Below, piece after piece: positions 1 to 6,785 of a DNA stretch of 64,000 nt. The notes under the pieces are model-generated. The model was not told the origin of the DNA, ran no database searches, and saw nothing but the letters and a program-made list of their open reading frames with translations. This DNA is from Streptomyces sp. NBC_00190 (GTDB taxonomy: Bacteria > Actinomycetota > Actinomycetes > Streptomycetales > Streptomycetaceae): positions 620,001 to 684,000 of the forward strand of contig NZ_CP108131.1 of NCBI RefSeq assembly GCF_036203305.1. Direction: 5' to 3'. Each line of letters begins with the position of its first letter. The stretch's first letter is position 1. The position numbers were made by a program, and so were the translations under genes.

Positions 1-1088
1 GCCCCCAGCGCCGCGTCCCGGGCCCGCGCACGCCAGCCGCTCATCATCCACATGCGCGTCTGGAGGTCGGTGTCGCCGACCACGGCCCGCGCGACCCTGA
101 GCCGTTCCTCCTCCCACTGCGCCAGTGCCTCGTCGCCCCACCGGCCCTCGCGCACCCCGGCGAGGCGCCAGGCCAGCGAAGCCGCGTCCTCGATACCGGT
201 GTTCAGCCCTTGACCGCCCGCCGGGCTGTGGATGTGCGCGGCGTCGCCCGCCAGCAGCACCCGGCCGACCCGCAGCCTGTCGGCCATCTTGCGGTGCACC
301 CGGAACACTCCCGTGCGCTGCTCACCGATCAGCTCGATCGGCACCGGGCACCGCTCCGAGGCCGCGCGCTGCACGGCATCCCGGGGGTCGTCCACCGCCA
401 GGTCGGGCGCCGCGCTCACGAACGTCCGGTACATGCCGCCCGGCAGCCCCACCACCACCAGCACTCCGGCGGGCGACATGAAGTAGTGGACCTCGTCATG
501 GGCCAGCGAGGTACGGACCGGACCGTCCGTGAGCAGGAACTGCTGCGGATACGAACTGCCCCGGAAGGGCACTCCCAGCACCTCGCGGACCCTGCTGTGC
601 GCGCCGTCGCAGCCGACGACCCAGCCGACGCGTTCCGTCACCCGGCCCCCGGCCGTCTCCAACTCGGCGTTCACCCCGGCGTCGTCCTGGGTGAAGGAGG
701 TCAGGGACGTCCCGAACTCGATCGTCCCTCCCAGCCCTCGGAAGGTGTCCCGCAGGACCGCTTCCGTCTCCTGCTGCGGAATCGACAGGGCGTACGGGTA
801 GCGCGTGCGGCGCATTCCGCCGAACGCCAGACGGGCGACACGCTCCCCCTGCGAGTGGTAGTTCTGCGCGCGCAACACCACGCCGCGCCGGTGCAGTTCG
901 TCCGCGGCACCGAACCGGGCCAGGGCCTCGATGCCCCGTGGCCACAGGGCGATCGCCTTGGAGTGGGGGTTGGGACGCTCGGAGCGGTCGACGACGCGAA
1001 CCGGCACGCCTCGCCTGAGGAGTTCGATCCCCGTGACGAGCCCCACGGGGCCCGCTCCGACGATGAGCACCTGCGACGATTCGGTCAT
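1..1088 (-). CDS. FAD-dependent aromatic monooxygenase (C-terminus cut by window edge)
   Basis: Flavoprotein hydroxylase of the PheA/TfdB (PF01494) type, which uses NAD(P)H and O2 to hydroxylate aromatic rings, often in polyketide tailoring. At least 362 codons are visible. The N-terminus reads MTESSQVLIVGAGPVGL, with the GxGxxG dinucleotide-binding loop near residues 11-16. A DG motif (VGCDGAHSR) lies mid-protein, and the second FAD motif GDAAHIHSPAGGQGLNTG lies near the visible end. Family members are usually 480-550 residues, so roughly the last quarter lies outside the window. The ATG at 1088 is chosen because it directly precedes the nucleotide-binding strand. The gene diverges from a SARP activator. 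That arrangement suggests a pathway-specific target, but the substrate cannot be inferred. Confidence 0.9.
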   Translation of the reverse strand, partial: MTESSQVLIVGAGPVGLVTGIELLRRGVPVRVVDRSERPNPHSKAIALWPRGIEALARFGAADELHRRGVVLRAQNYHSQGERVARLAFGGMRRTRYPYALSIPQQETEAVLRDTFRGLGGTIEFGTSLTSFTQDDAGVNAELETAGGRVTERVGWVVGCDGAHSRVREVLGVPFRGSSYPQQFLLTDGPVRTSLAHDEVHYFMSPAGVLVVVGLPGGMYRTFVSAAPDLAVDDPRDAVQRAASERCPVPIELIGEQRTGVFRVHRKMADRLRVGRVLLAGDAAHIHSPAGGQGLNTGIEDAASLAWRLAGVREGRWGDEALAQWEEERLRVARAVVGDTDLQTRMWMMSGWRARARDAALG

Positions 1089-1243
1089 GATTCCACCTTC
1101 TGTGCGGATGTCTCTTTAGGCGCAGCCATGCGCTTCTTGCGGGGCAGAGCCGCCGGACACGGCCCGCGTGCGTGCTTGTATTCCAGCCGGTGAACGGCGA
1201 TGCGCACGGTGTCGCCGACGGACTGACGGAGGTGCTGGCAGCA

Positions 1244-1990
1244 GTGGCCGGCCAGATCTGTTTCTCGGTGCTCGGAGCTCTCGGCGTCTCCACGGGCACC
1301 ACCCCACACACCCTGCGCGGCCCGATGGTGAACAAGGTGATGGCCCTGCTCCTGCTGCGGGCGGGCCAGGTGGTGGAGGTCGACACCTTCATCGACGAGC
1401 TGTGGGAGGAGCGGCCCCCGCGCTGGGCGCTCAGCACTCTGCGCACGCACGTCTACCATCTGCGCCGCCAGCTCGACGAGGTCCTGGAGTTCCCCGCCCA
1501 ACAGCTGTTGCACACCCGCGTGTCCGGCTATCTCCTGGACATCGACCCCGAGCAGCTGGATGCCACACGGTTCACGCGGCTGTTCCGGGACAGCGAGCGG
1601 CTGCTCGCCCTGGACCGGCCGGACGAGGCCGTCGCCGCCTGCCGTGAGGGGCTGGCGCTGTGGCAGGGCCGCGCCCTGTCCACGGTGCGCCCGGGGCGGG
1701 TCCTCGCCGGTCACGTCCAGTACCTGGAGGAGTTGCGGGTACGGGCCCACCAGGTGCGCGTCGAGGCGGAGATGCGCCGCGGCCGCCACACCCACCTCGT
1801 ACCCGAACTGCGCGACCTGGTCGCCGCGCACCCCTTCAACGAGTGGTTCCACCACTCGTTGATCGAGTCCCTGCGGGAGTCGGGCCGACGCGGTGAGGCG
1901 CTCAGCGCCTTCCAGGCGCTCAGGACCATGCTCCGGGACGAGCTGGGTCTCGAACCCGCCGACGTTCCGTCGTGGAGCGTGCCTGCGTGA
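1244..1990 (+). CDS. SARP-family (AfsR/ActII-ORF4-like) transcriptional activator
   Basis: Pathway-specific activator of antibiotic biosynthesis. The N-terminal OmpR-type winged helix (about residues 5-95; FSVLGALGV, LRTHVYHLRRQL) binds direct heptameric repeats. The C-terminal bacterial transcriptional activation domain (about 100-245) includes LDATRFTRLF and HPFNEWFHHSLIESLRESGR. Length (248 residues) is typical of small SARPs. I prefer the GTG at 1244 because GGAGGTG lies 9 nt upstream (1228-1234) and the protein then begins just before the first conserved strand. An in-frame GTG at 1172 would add 24 residues without homology-like character. It is divergent from the monooxygenase and followed by a phosphopantetheinyl transferase, so this end of the window looks like the edge of a polyketide or peptide cluster. 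Confidence 0.9.
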   Translation: MAGQICFSVLGALGVSTGTTPHTLRGPMVNKVMALLLLRAGQVVEVDTFIDELWEERPPRWALSTLRTHVYHLRRQLDEVLEFPAQQLLHTRVSGYLLDIDPEQLDATRFTRLFRDSERLLALDRPDEAVAACREGLALWQGRALSTVRPGRVLAGHVQYLEELRVRAHQVRVEAEMRRGRHTHLVPELRDLVAAHPFNEWFHHSLIESLRESGRRGEALSAFQALRTMLRDELGLEPADVPSWSVPA

Positions 1991-2098
1991 CGGGATCGTG
2001 CGCGGTCTGGACATGGACCTCCTCCTCGCTCTGCCTGGAGTGCTGATGGTGGAGCGCCGCCATGAAAGCCCGATAAAAGCGAGGGGAAGGACTGCCGG

Positions 2099-2836
2099 AT
2101 GGGCGGAATCTGCCACCTTGGAGGCACGGGCGGCCCCTCCTTGAGGGGCACGGGGATGCCGGTCCTGGCCGTGCGCCCCGCACGGGACGTGATCGCCGTC
2201 CTGCGCCTGGCAGACGGATACGGGGACGGGTACGAGTACGGGGACTGCATGCATCCGGCGGAGCGGGCCCTGATGCGGGGCAACTCACGGGCCCGCCGCC
2301 GTGACTTCGCCGCGGGGCGCGCCGCGGCCGCCGACGCCCTGCGGCTGCTGGGCCGGTCGGGACCGGTCCTGCGCGAGGCCCGGCGCCCCCGCTTCCCGAC
2401 GGGGGTACGAGGATCCATCAGCCACTGCCGGGGCGCGGTCGCCACCTGTCTGGCCACCACCCGGACGGACGTGGCCGCCGTGGGTGTGGACGTCGAACGC
2501 GTCGGCCGGCTCTCGCCGGAGACCGCCGGCCTCGTCTGCACACCACCGGAGCGGGCCCTGTTGGCCGGCGGCGACGCGGGCGGACGACTCCTCACGGTGG
2601 TGTTCTCGGCGAAGGAAGCCTTCTACAAGGCGGCCACCGCCCTGGACCTCCCCCGCGAGCCGGTCTTCCACGACCTGGAGGTCCTCCCGGACCCCGGCCA
2701 CGAGAACGGCAACGGCAACGGGCTCTGCCTGACACCCGCCGCAGGGCTCCTCCCCGACGGATGCACCGTGCGGGGCCAGGTCCGGTCCGTCGGCCCGTAC
2801 GTCTGGACGACAGTGCTGCTCCAGACCGACCCCTGA
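2099..2836 (+). CDS. 4'-phosphopantetheinyl transferase (EntD/Sfp superfamily)
   Basis: Transfers the phosphopantetheine arm of CoA to a serine of carrier-protein domains, activating PKS/NRPS machinery. Diagnostic motifs are visible: SISHC in the middle, GVDVERV (Mg2+-binding Asp pair), and FSAKEAFYKA (catalytic ACP-synthase signature Glu/Lys). The 245-residue length fits the EntD-like group. The start at 2099 has a strong purine-rich Shine-Dalgarno (GAGGGGAAGGA) about 7 nt upstream; an alternative ATG at 2156 would drop 19 residues. It lies downstream of and co-directional with the SARP gene, consistent with activation of carrier proteins from a cluster mostly outside the window. It could also serve the cell globally. 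Confidence 0.92.
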   Translation: MGGICHLGGTGGPSLRGTGMPVLAVRPARDVIAVLRLADGYGDGYEYGDCMHPAERALMRGNSRARRRDFAAGRAAAADALRLLGRSGPVLREARRPRFPTGVRGSISHCRGAVATCLATTRTDVAAVGVDVERVGRLSPETAGLVCTPPERALLAGGDAGGRLLTVVFSAKEAFYKAATALDLPREPVFHDLEVLPDPGHENGNGNGLCLTPAAGLLPDGCTVRGQVRSVGPYVWTTVLLQTDP

Positions 2837-3051
2837 ACGCCGTCCCGCACAGTGCCCGTCAGCCAGCGGGTTCCAGGTCCTGCTGCCCGGACTGCGGACG
2901 TCGGCAGGTCAGTACCCGGGCTGGACCCTGCCAGGGGACTACGCACGCCTGACTGGCACCCTGATTGCCAGGGCAACCGCGGAGACGCACGATCCCTGAG
3001 AAGTCGCCAGAGTCAGCCGAGTAGGCGCGAATGCTTTGAAGGTGAACGGTT

Positions 3052-3285
3052 GTGGCTGCGCTCGTCTATTTTCGGAAGATCTTTGAAGATTCGGAAGTGG
3101 TGCGTTATGAGTTCGGGGATGATCACGACAGCTTCTCGCGGCGACTGACCATGAGGAAGGTTCCTCGGACCTCAGTCGCCGACGACGGCCTGGTGGACTA
3201 CACCTTCCTGAAGGCATTGAGGAAGATCAACGCGTTGCACACAGAGCGTGGCCAGTGGCCGGAGCGCGGCATGAGTGCGAGCTGA
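3052..3285 (+). CDS. Small conserved Streptomyces protein of unknown function
   Basis: A 77-residue protein starting at a GTG with an AAGGTGAA Shine-Dalgarno a few nucleotides upstream. Its pattern (VYFRKIFEDSEVVRYEFGDD near the start, VDYTFLKALRKI, WPERGMSAS at the end) is one I recognise from short proteins scattered across Streptomyces genomes. They have no established function. It has no signal peptide, membrane segment or cysteine motif. It is charged and likely cytosolic. It stands alone between the PPTase and a decayed gene fragment. A weak CTGGCA-N7-TGCCAG dyad (2953-2971) lies in its upstream region and could be regulatory. Confidence 0.7.
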   Translation: MAALVYFRKIFEDSEVVRYEFGDDHDSFSRRLTMRKVPRTSVADDGLVDYTFLKALRKINALHTERGQWPERGMSAS

Positions 3286-3425
3286 CGCTCACACGTACCC
3301 CCCGTCGGGAGCGGGCCGGTCTCACCTGACCGCCTGGCCGTCGGGCACCACCCGCGCGAGTGAAGGCCGTCGTGCTGAACGTGACGGTGACCGACCCGAA
3401 GTCCCTCTTCGGCTACCTCGGCTGA
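3275..3425 (+). pseudogene. Decayed remnant of a secreted repeat protein
   Basis: Two frames here carry pieces of one repeat family. About 3310-3350 encodes SHLTAWPSGTTRA, matching the strand-rich GHLTxxPSG element. The frame from 3360 encodes VKAVVLNVTVTDPKSLFGYL before a TGA at 3423. The intact gene at 60196-61914 contains the same elements in order (VTAVALNVTVTEPKSAGHLT, then FPSG). The pieces here are out of frame, abut without the intervening ~100 residues, and lack any N-terminus or start. I infer the relic of a gene with at least two such repeats that lost its middle by deletion. It overlaps the end of the preceding small gene by a few bases and ends just before a strong hairpin. Confidence 0.6.
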
Positions 3426-3437
3426 CCGAGGGAGCGC

Positions 3438-3476
3438 GAAGACGCCCGGCCGGGATGGTCCCGGCCGGGCGTCTTC
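3438..3476. terminator. Bidirectional hairpin terminator
   Basis: Perfect 18-bp inverted repeat (3438-3455 and 3459-3476) around a TGG loop, extremely GC-rich. It lies between the gene remnant on the plus strand and the SLT-domain gene ending at 3505 on the minus strand, so it can terminate both directions. Confidence 0.85.
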
Positions 3477-3504
3477 GTTGCGTCTGCTGCTGTCCGCTGG
3501 TGGC

Positions 3505-3909
3505 TTAGTACCAGTGGTGGGTCTGCCAGAAGTTCCAGGCACCGACGGGGCTGCCGTAACGGGAGTTCATGTAGTCCAGGCCCCACTTGATCTGGGTGGC
3601 CGGGTTGGTCTTCCAGTCGGCGCCCGCGGAGGCCATCTTCGAGGCCGGCAGGGCCTGCACCAGGCCGTACGCGCCCGAGGAGGCGTTCGTGGCGGTGTGG
3701 TTCCAGCCGCTCTCACGGGAAACGATGTTGTTGAACGCCGCGAACTGCGCCGGGTCCTTGATCATCTGCTGGGCGATCGCCTTGGCGCTCGTCGGGGCCG
3801 CCTGAGCGGGAACCGTGGCGAGCATGGAACCGGCGACACCCACGGCGACGACGGCACCCGCGAGGGTCTTCTTCGAAGCGGCGATGCGGCGGATGACGGA
3901 CTTGGACAC
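3505..3909 (-). CDS. Secreted SLT-like transglycosylase / aggregation-promoting-factor domain protein
   Basis: Small exported protein of the lysozyme-like fold that acts on peptidoglycan. The start is the GTG at 3909, preceded by GGAAGG at 7 nt. That gives a classic Sec signal (SKSVIRRIAASKK, hydrophobic core AGAVVAVGVAGSMLA, cleavage after PAQA). The mature domain of about 95 residues carries the family pattern FNNIVSRESGWNHTATN, whose ESGW contains the presumed catalytic Glu. It continues with SSGAYGLVQALPASKM, and DYMNSRYGSPVGAWNFW at the C-terminus. Longer in-frame starts exist (up to 3993) but add a polar N-terminus that would hide the signal peptide. Likely a cell-wall remodelling enzyme of germination or growth. 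Its expression may be controlled by the long leader upstream. Confidence 0.88.
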   Translation of the reverse strand: MSKSVIRRIAASKKTLAGAVVAVGVAGSMLATVPAQAAPTSAKAIAQQMIKDPAQFAAFNNIVSRESGWNHTATNASSGAYGLVQALPASKMASAGADWKTNPATQIKWGLDYMNSRYGSPVGAWNFWQTHHWY

Positions 3910-4331
3910 AGACAGACCTTCCGAAGGCAACAAGGACAGTCGCGGCATGCCGAAGACATGCGTGAGCCACTCACGCAAAGGAGAGGGATTCACCAGCGGC
4001 GGGGGTAAGCACCCGTGCCGCCCGGCGACTCATCCAGTTCTACAGACGCCCCCGCCCCCTGGCAACGACCCCACCTACTACGCACCCCCGGAGTCCGGGA
4101 CCGGCGCCGCCTAAGCACACCGGAAGGGATCCGTGCAGGTGAGAGACGGTACGAGCAAGCGGAATCGCGCCGTGTGAAGGCTACTAGCCCGGTTCGTATG
4201 TGACGTGGGCCCTATGGGGCGGGTCACCGCCGGGGACCCCGAATCTCACGCCGCGTGACCACACATACCCCCTTCTACGGAGTGGCCGAACCCAGCCCAA
4301 ACCCCCGATTCGAAGGAAACCGACCCTGAGG
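3910..4331 (-). promoter_or_regulatory. Long leader/intergenic region upstream of the SLT gene
   Basis: About 420 nt without a supportable gene separate the SLT gene from the DUF4303-like gene. Read on the minus strand it contains CTGGTGAATCC (around 3987-3997), recalling the GGTGAATC element of c-di-AMP (ydaO) riboswitches. Those commonly precede cell-wall lytic genes in Streptomyces. GCGTGAG-N-CTCACGC forms a hairpin closer to the start. I do not find the other hallmark of the motif (an AGCTAAC-containing 3' strand), so the riboswitch reading is tentative. The promoter must lie here. Confidence 0.35.
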
Positions 4332-4919
4332 TCAGGGCGCGTCCTCACCCGCCAGGAAGTCGGCGATCAGCTCGGGCGGGTTCGCGGCGCGGGTCAGTGC
4401 GAACATCTCCTCGGGGTCGAACATGTCGTAGAGGATCACGGGCACAGCACGGCCCAGAGCGGCGGTCAGGTGCCCGCCTTCGTGCAGTTCCCGGGCGAGG
4501 CCGACGCACAGTCCGCGGAAGTCCGACTCGAACCGTTCGGCGCGCTCGTCCTCGACGTCCGCGGCCGGATCGTCCTCCCGCCACAGCCCCTCGGCCACTG
4601 CCTCCCGGCGGTACAGCTCGGCACCCCGGGGATCGTTCTCCGGCTCGTGCCCGAGGACGCGGATGCCTTCGAGGCCGGATGGCGGGAAGTACGCGTAGCT
4701 CCAGCGGGCCTCCCACCGATCCGTCGGACCGGCCTCGGCGGAGACCTGGGCGGCCTGCTCCCCGGTGGTGTACCCGACCGCCAGATAGGGGAACCGGGGG
4801 TCCTGGTCGACGCTGTCGAGCCGGAACGTGACCGCGTACGTCCCCCGCTCCGATGCCTCGGGGAAGCCCGCCAACGCCTCGACGGTCCGGTCCGTCATGT
4901 GCTGCCTGAAGGTGGTCAC
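4332..4919 (-). CDS. Conserved hypothetical protein (DUF4303-like)
   Basis: A 195-residue soluble protein without signal peptide or membrane segment. Aromatic- and acid-rich stretches (YAYFPPSG, LGHEPENDP, VILYDMFDPEEMF) and overall length resemble DUF4303 proteins. These are small alpha/beta proteins of unknown function, sometimes grouped with toxin-immunity families. I recognise the resemblance only loosely. The ATG at 4919 opens directly into helix-forming sequence (MTTFRQHMTDRTVEALAGF). It is transcribed in the same direction as the SLT gene but separated by more than 400 nt, so it is probably its own unit. No catalytic residues can be named. Confidence 0.65.
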   Translation of the reverse strand: MTTFRQHMTDRTVEALAGFPEASERGTYAVTFRLDSVDQDPRFPYLAVGYTTGEQAAQVSAEAGPTDRWEARWSYAYFPPSGLEGIRVLGHEPENDPRGAELYRREAVAEGLWREDDPAADVEDERAERFESDFRGLCVGLARELHEGGHLTAALGRAVPVILYDMFDPEEMFALTRAANPPELIADFLAGEDAP

Positions 4920-5116
4920 GAAGCCTCCCGGGTCGTCGTCCCAGCGCCTGAGGACTCCTCCGCCGGTGACGGGTGCGGTCCCGGCACCGGGCAGCAGTAT
5001 GCCGAGTCGCCCGGAGGCATCCGCCGCCCGGGACCGGCGAGTGCTCCTGAGGCGCCGAGGCGGTCGGCCTCATGAGCGGCCGGGGTCCGCTCCAGATGGA
5101 CGGGTGGCGGCCTCCG

Positions 5117-5719
5117 TCACGGGGACGTCGGCGGCCTCCAGCCCGGATCGCGCCCGCTCAGCCCGACTGCCCGGTCCAGCAGCGGGGCGTCTTCCGCTAC
5201 GGGCACGACGGGTCCGAAGATGCCCCCGCCTCGGCTCTCGTCCTCGGCAGCCGCCAGCAGGAACGCGTGCGAAACGCGCAGCGCGGCCTCATCGGGTACG
5301 TACTCCTGGCCGGTGGCCCGAGCCAGGTCCCAGCCGTGGACCACCAGTTCGTCGACGGCCACCGCACCGGCGATGTCGCCGGGCAGGTCCACGCCGCCCG
5401 CGCGGGTCATGCCGGTCCAGGCGGCCGGATCCTTCCAGGCGTCGGCCAGTTCGCCGAGGAGCTGGGGCAGTTCCTCGCGCCAGCGGGCGGGCAGGGAGGG
5501 CGCGGCCGAACCGGGGGCCGTGTCCGTCGTGGGGCCCAGGTCCTTGCGGGCGGCGTCCCGGAAAGCGGCGGCGAGGCCCGCGAGGTGACCCAGCAGGTCG
5601 CCTACCGCGTAGTCGGGACAGGGCGTACGGCCGGCGAGCCGGGCGTCCGGGACGCCCGCCACGAGACCGGCCACGACCCGGGCTTGCGGTCCGAGGTCGA
5701 GAGTCGCCGTATCAGTCAT
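5117..5719 (-). CDS. TIGR03086/mycothiol-dependent maleylpyruvate isomerase-like protein
   Basis: DinB-fold, metal-binding protein of the actinobacterial family related to mycothiol-dependent enzymes. The typical elements are the N-terminal helix ending in GRTPCPDYAVGDLLGHLAG, whose His is a presumed metal ligand, and DELVVHGWDLARATGQ in the second half. The 200-residue length is standard. I chose the ATG at 5719 because GGAGGAGCGG lies just upstream; a start at 5779 would add 20 unrelated residues. The protein is cytosolic and probably a mycothiol-linked transferase or isomerase of unknown substrate. It sits close behind the hypothetical gene ending at 5776 and may be co-transcribed with it. 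Confidence 0.8.
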   Translation of the reverse strand: MTDTATLDLGPQARVVAGLVAGVPDARLAGRTPCPDYAVGDLLGHLAGLAAAFRDAARKDLGPTTDTAPGSAAPSLPARWREELPQLLGELADAWKDPAAWTGMTRAGGVDLPGDIAGAVAVDELVVHGWDLARATGQEYVPDEAALRVSHAFLLAAAEDESRGGGIFGPVVPVAEDAPLLDRAVGLSGRDPGWRPPTSP

Positions 5720-5775
5720 CTGCCGCTCCTCCGAGACGATGGGTCTGAAGGGTAGACCGGCAGCGGAGCCCTCAC

Positions 5776-6465
5776 TCATCGCAACACGGACCGGAAACCC
5801 TGTCGGCGGTCGGCGTACCAGTCGACGCGTGTCCGTGAGGTGACGGGCAGGGCTTCGAGCTCGTCGTCGCCCAGGATCCGCTCAGCGGTCTCGTTCGAGC
5901 AGCCGACATAAGTGGACAGCAGGTCGCAGTCGGTGGTGACCACCCAGCTGCGGTCCTGGGGCCACCAGAATTCCGGGCCGTCCGACCCCACCCTGCCCTT
6001 GACCTCTTCCCGTACGGATTCCACATCGGCCAAGCGGGAACGGCGGACGAGTGGTCCTTCCTCACCCCAGCTGAGCGCCGCCAGGTCATAGGCGAAGTAG
6101 ACGTCCTGGTCGCCGGTCATGCCGGCGAGCAAACGTGCCAGCGCGCCCCGGCTCCGGCCGTCGAGGGCCCCCTCCTCGGTCTGCCAGACCCGCTCACCCG
6201 CGGCGCCGTGCACGTCGGGGAGCGAGAGGTGGGACAGCTCGGAGTGGAAGGCGATGCCGCCTTCCACGGCCCACGTCTGCCACCTGCGAGTACGGCCCGA
6301 CCCGTCCACGGCCTCGAACCGGTGAAAGATGCGCAGGTATGCCTCGAACCCGCTCGGCACCAACTCGGACACCACGTGCCCCGGTCCGGTACCGGACCGG
6401 CCGAGCCGTTCCTGGAGCCAGGCCAGCCCCGTACCGTCGTACGTCCACGCTCGTGCCCTCACCAT
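5776..6465 (-). CDS. Hypothetical cytosolic protein
   Basis: A 229-residue protein I do not assign to a family. It has no signal peptide, no membrane segment and no cysteine cluster. Notable stretches are GFEAYLRIFHRFEAVDGSG, WAVEGGIAFHSELSHLSLP and WWPQDRSWVVTTDCDLLSTYVG. These recur in Streptomyces hypothetical proteins, to my recollection. Start choice: the ATG at 6465 has AGGAG 10 nt upstream, whereas the ATG at 6474 has it almost abutting, so 6465 is better. Its end lies 57 nt from the start of the mycothiol-type gene, so the two may form a short operon. The region upstream is shared with the divergent LodA-like gene. Confidence 0.65.
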   Translation of the reverse strand: MVRARAWTYDGTGLAWLQERLGRSGTGPGHVVSELVPSGFEAYLRIFHRFEAVDGSGRTRRWQTWAVEGGIAFHSELSHLSLPDVHGAAGERVWQTEEGALDGRSRGALARLLAGMTGDQDVYFAYDLAALSWGEEGPLVRRSRLADVESVREEVKGRVGSDGPEFWWPQDRSWVVTTDCDLLSTYVGCSNETAERILGDDELEALPVTSRTRVDWYADRRQGFRSVLR

Positions 6466-6785
6466 GGCGTCCATTCTCCTGGACTGCGCGAGCCTGCTTC
6501 CCCAGGGCGAGGGCACGGCGGCCGCTTCGGCGGCGCGGGCCGCCCCGCTGTCCAGTCTGGTGGAGTTGCAGGTGCCGTGCGACTCGGCGGCCCTCACCCC
6601 GGGCGCCGGCGCGCGACCACCCCTCCGTGCACGGTGCGGCCCGGCCTTCGGTCGCGCATCGCACACTCGTTTGTCAGCATGGAGAGTTGTACGGACGATG
6701 CACCCCTGCACCCGTGCACAACGCTCCACGAGCCCTGGGCACCCGCAGTACAGCCCGGTGGCGCCGCATCGCGGGAGATCGAGAC
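6466..6785. promoter_or_regulatory. Divergent intergenic region upstream of the quinone oxidase
   Basis: 320 nt without a gene. It must contain the promoters for the hypothetical gene (minus) and the LodA-like gene (plus). Around 6690-6725 a run of GTGCA/TGCAC elements forms imperfect dyads (GATGCACCCCTGCACC, then GTGCAC), which could be an operator. No recognisable consensus. Confidence 0.4.

Noticed and set aside
496..1446. Long minus-strand open frame across the monooxygenase/SARP junction
   Set aside because: Arginine/histidine-rich shadow frame; the true FAD monooxygenase occupies another minus-strand frame here with clear motifs.
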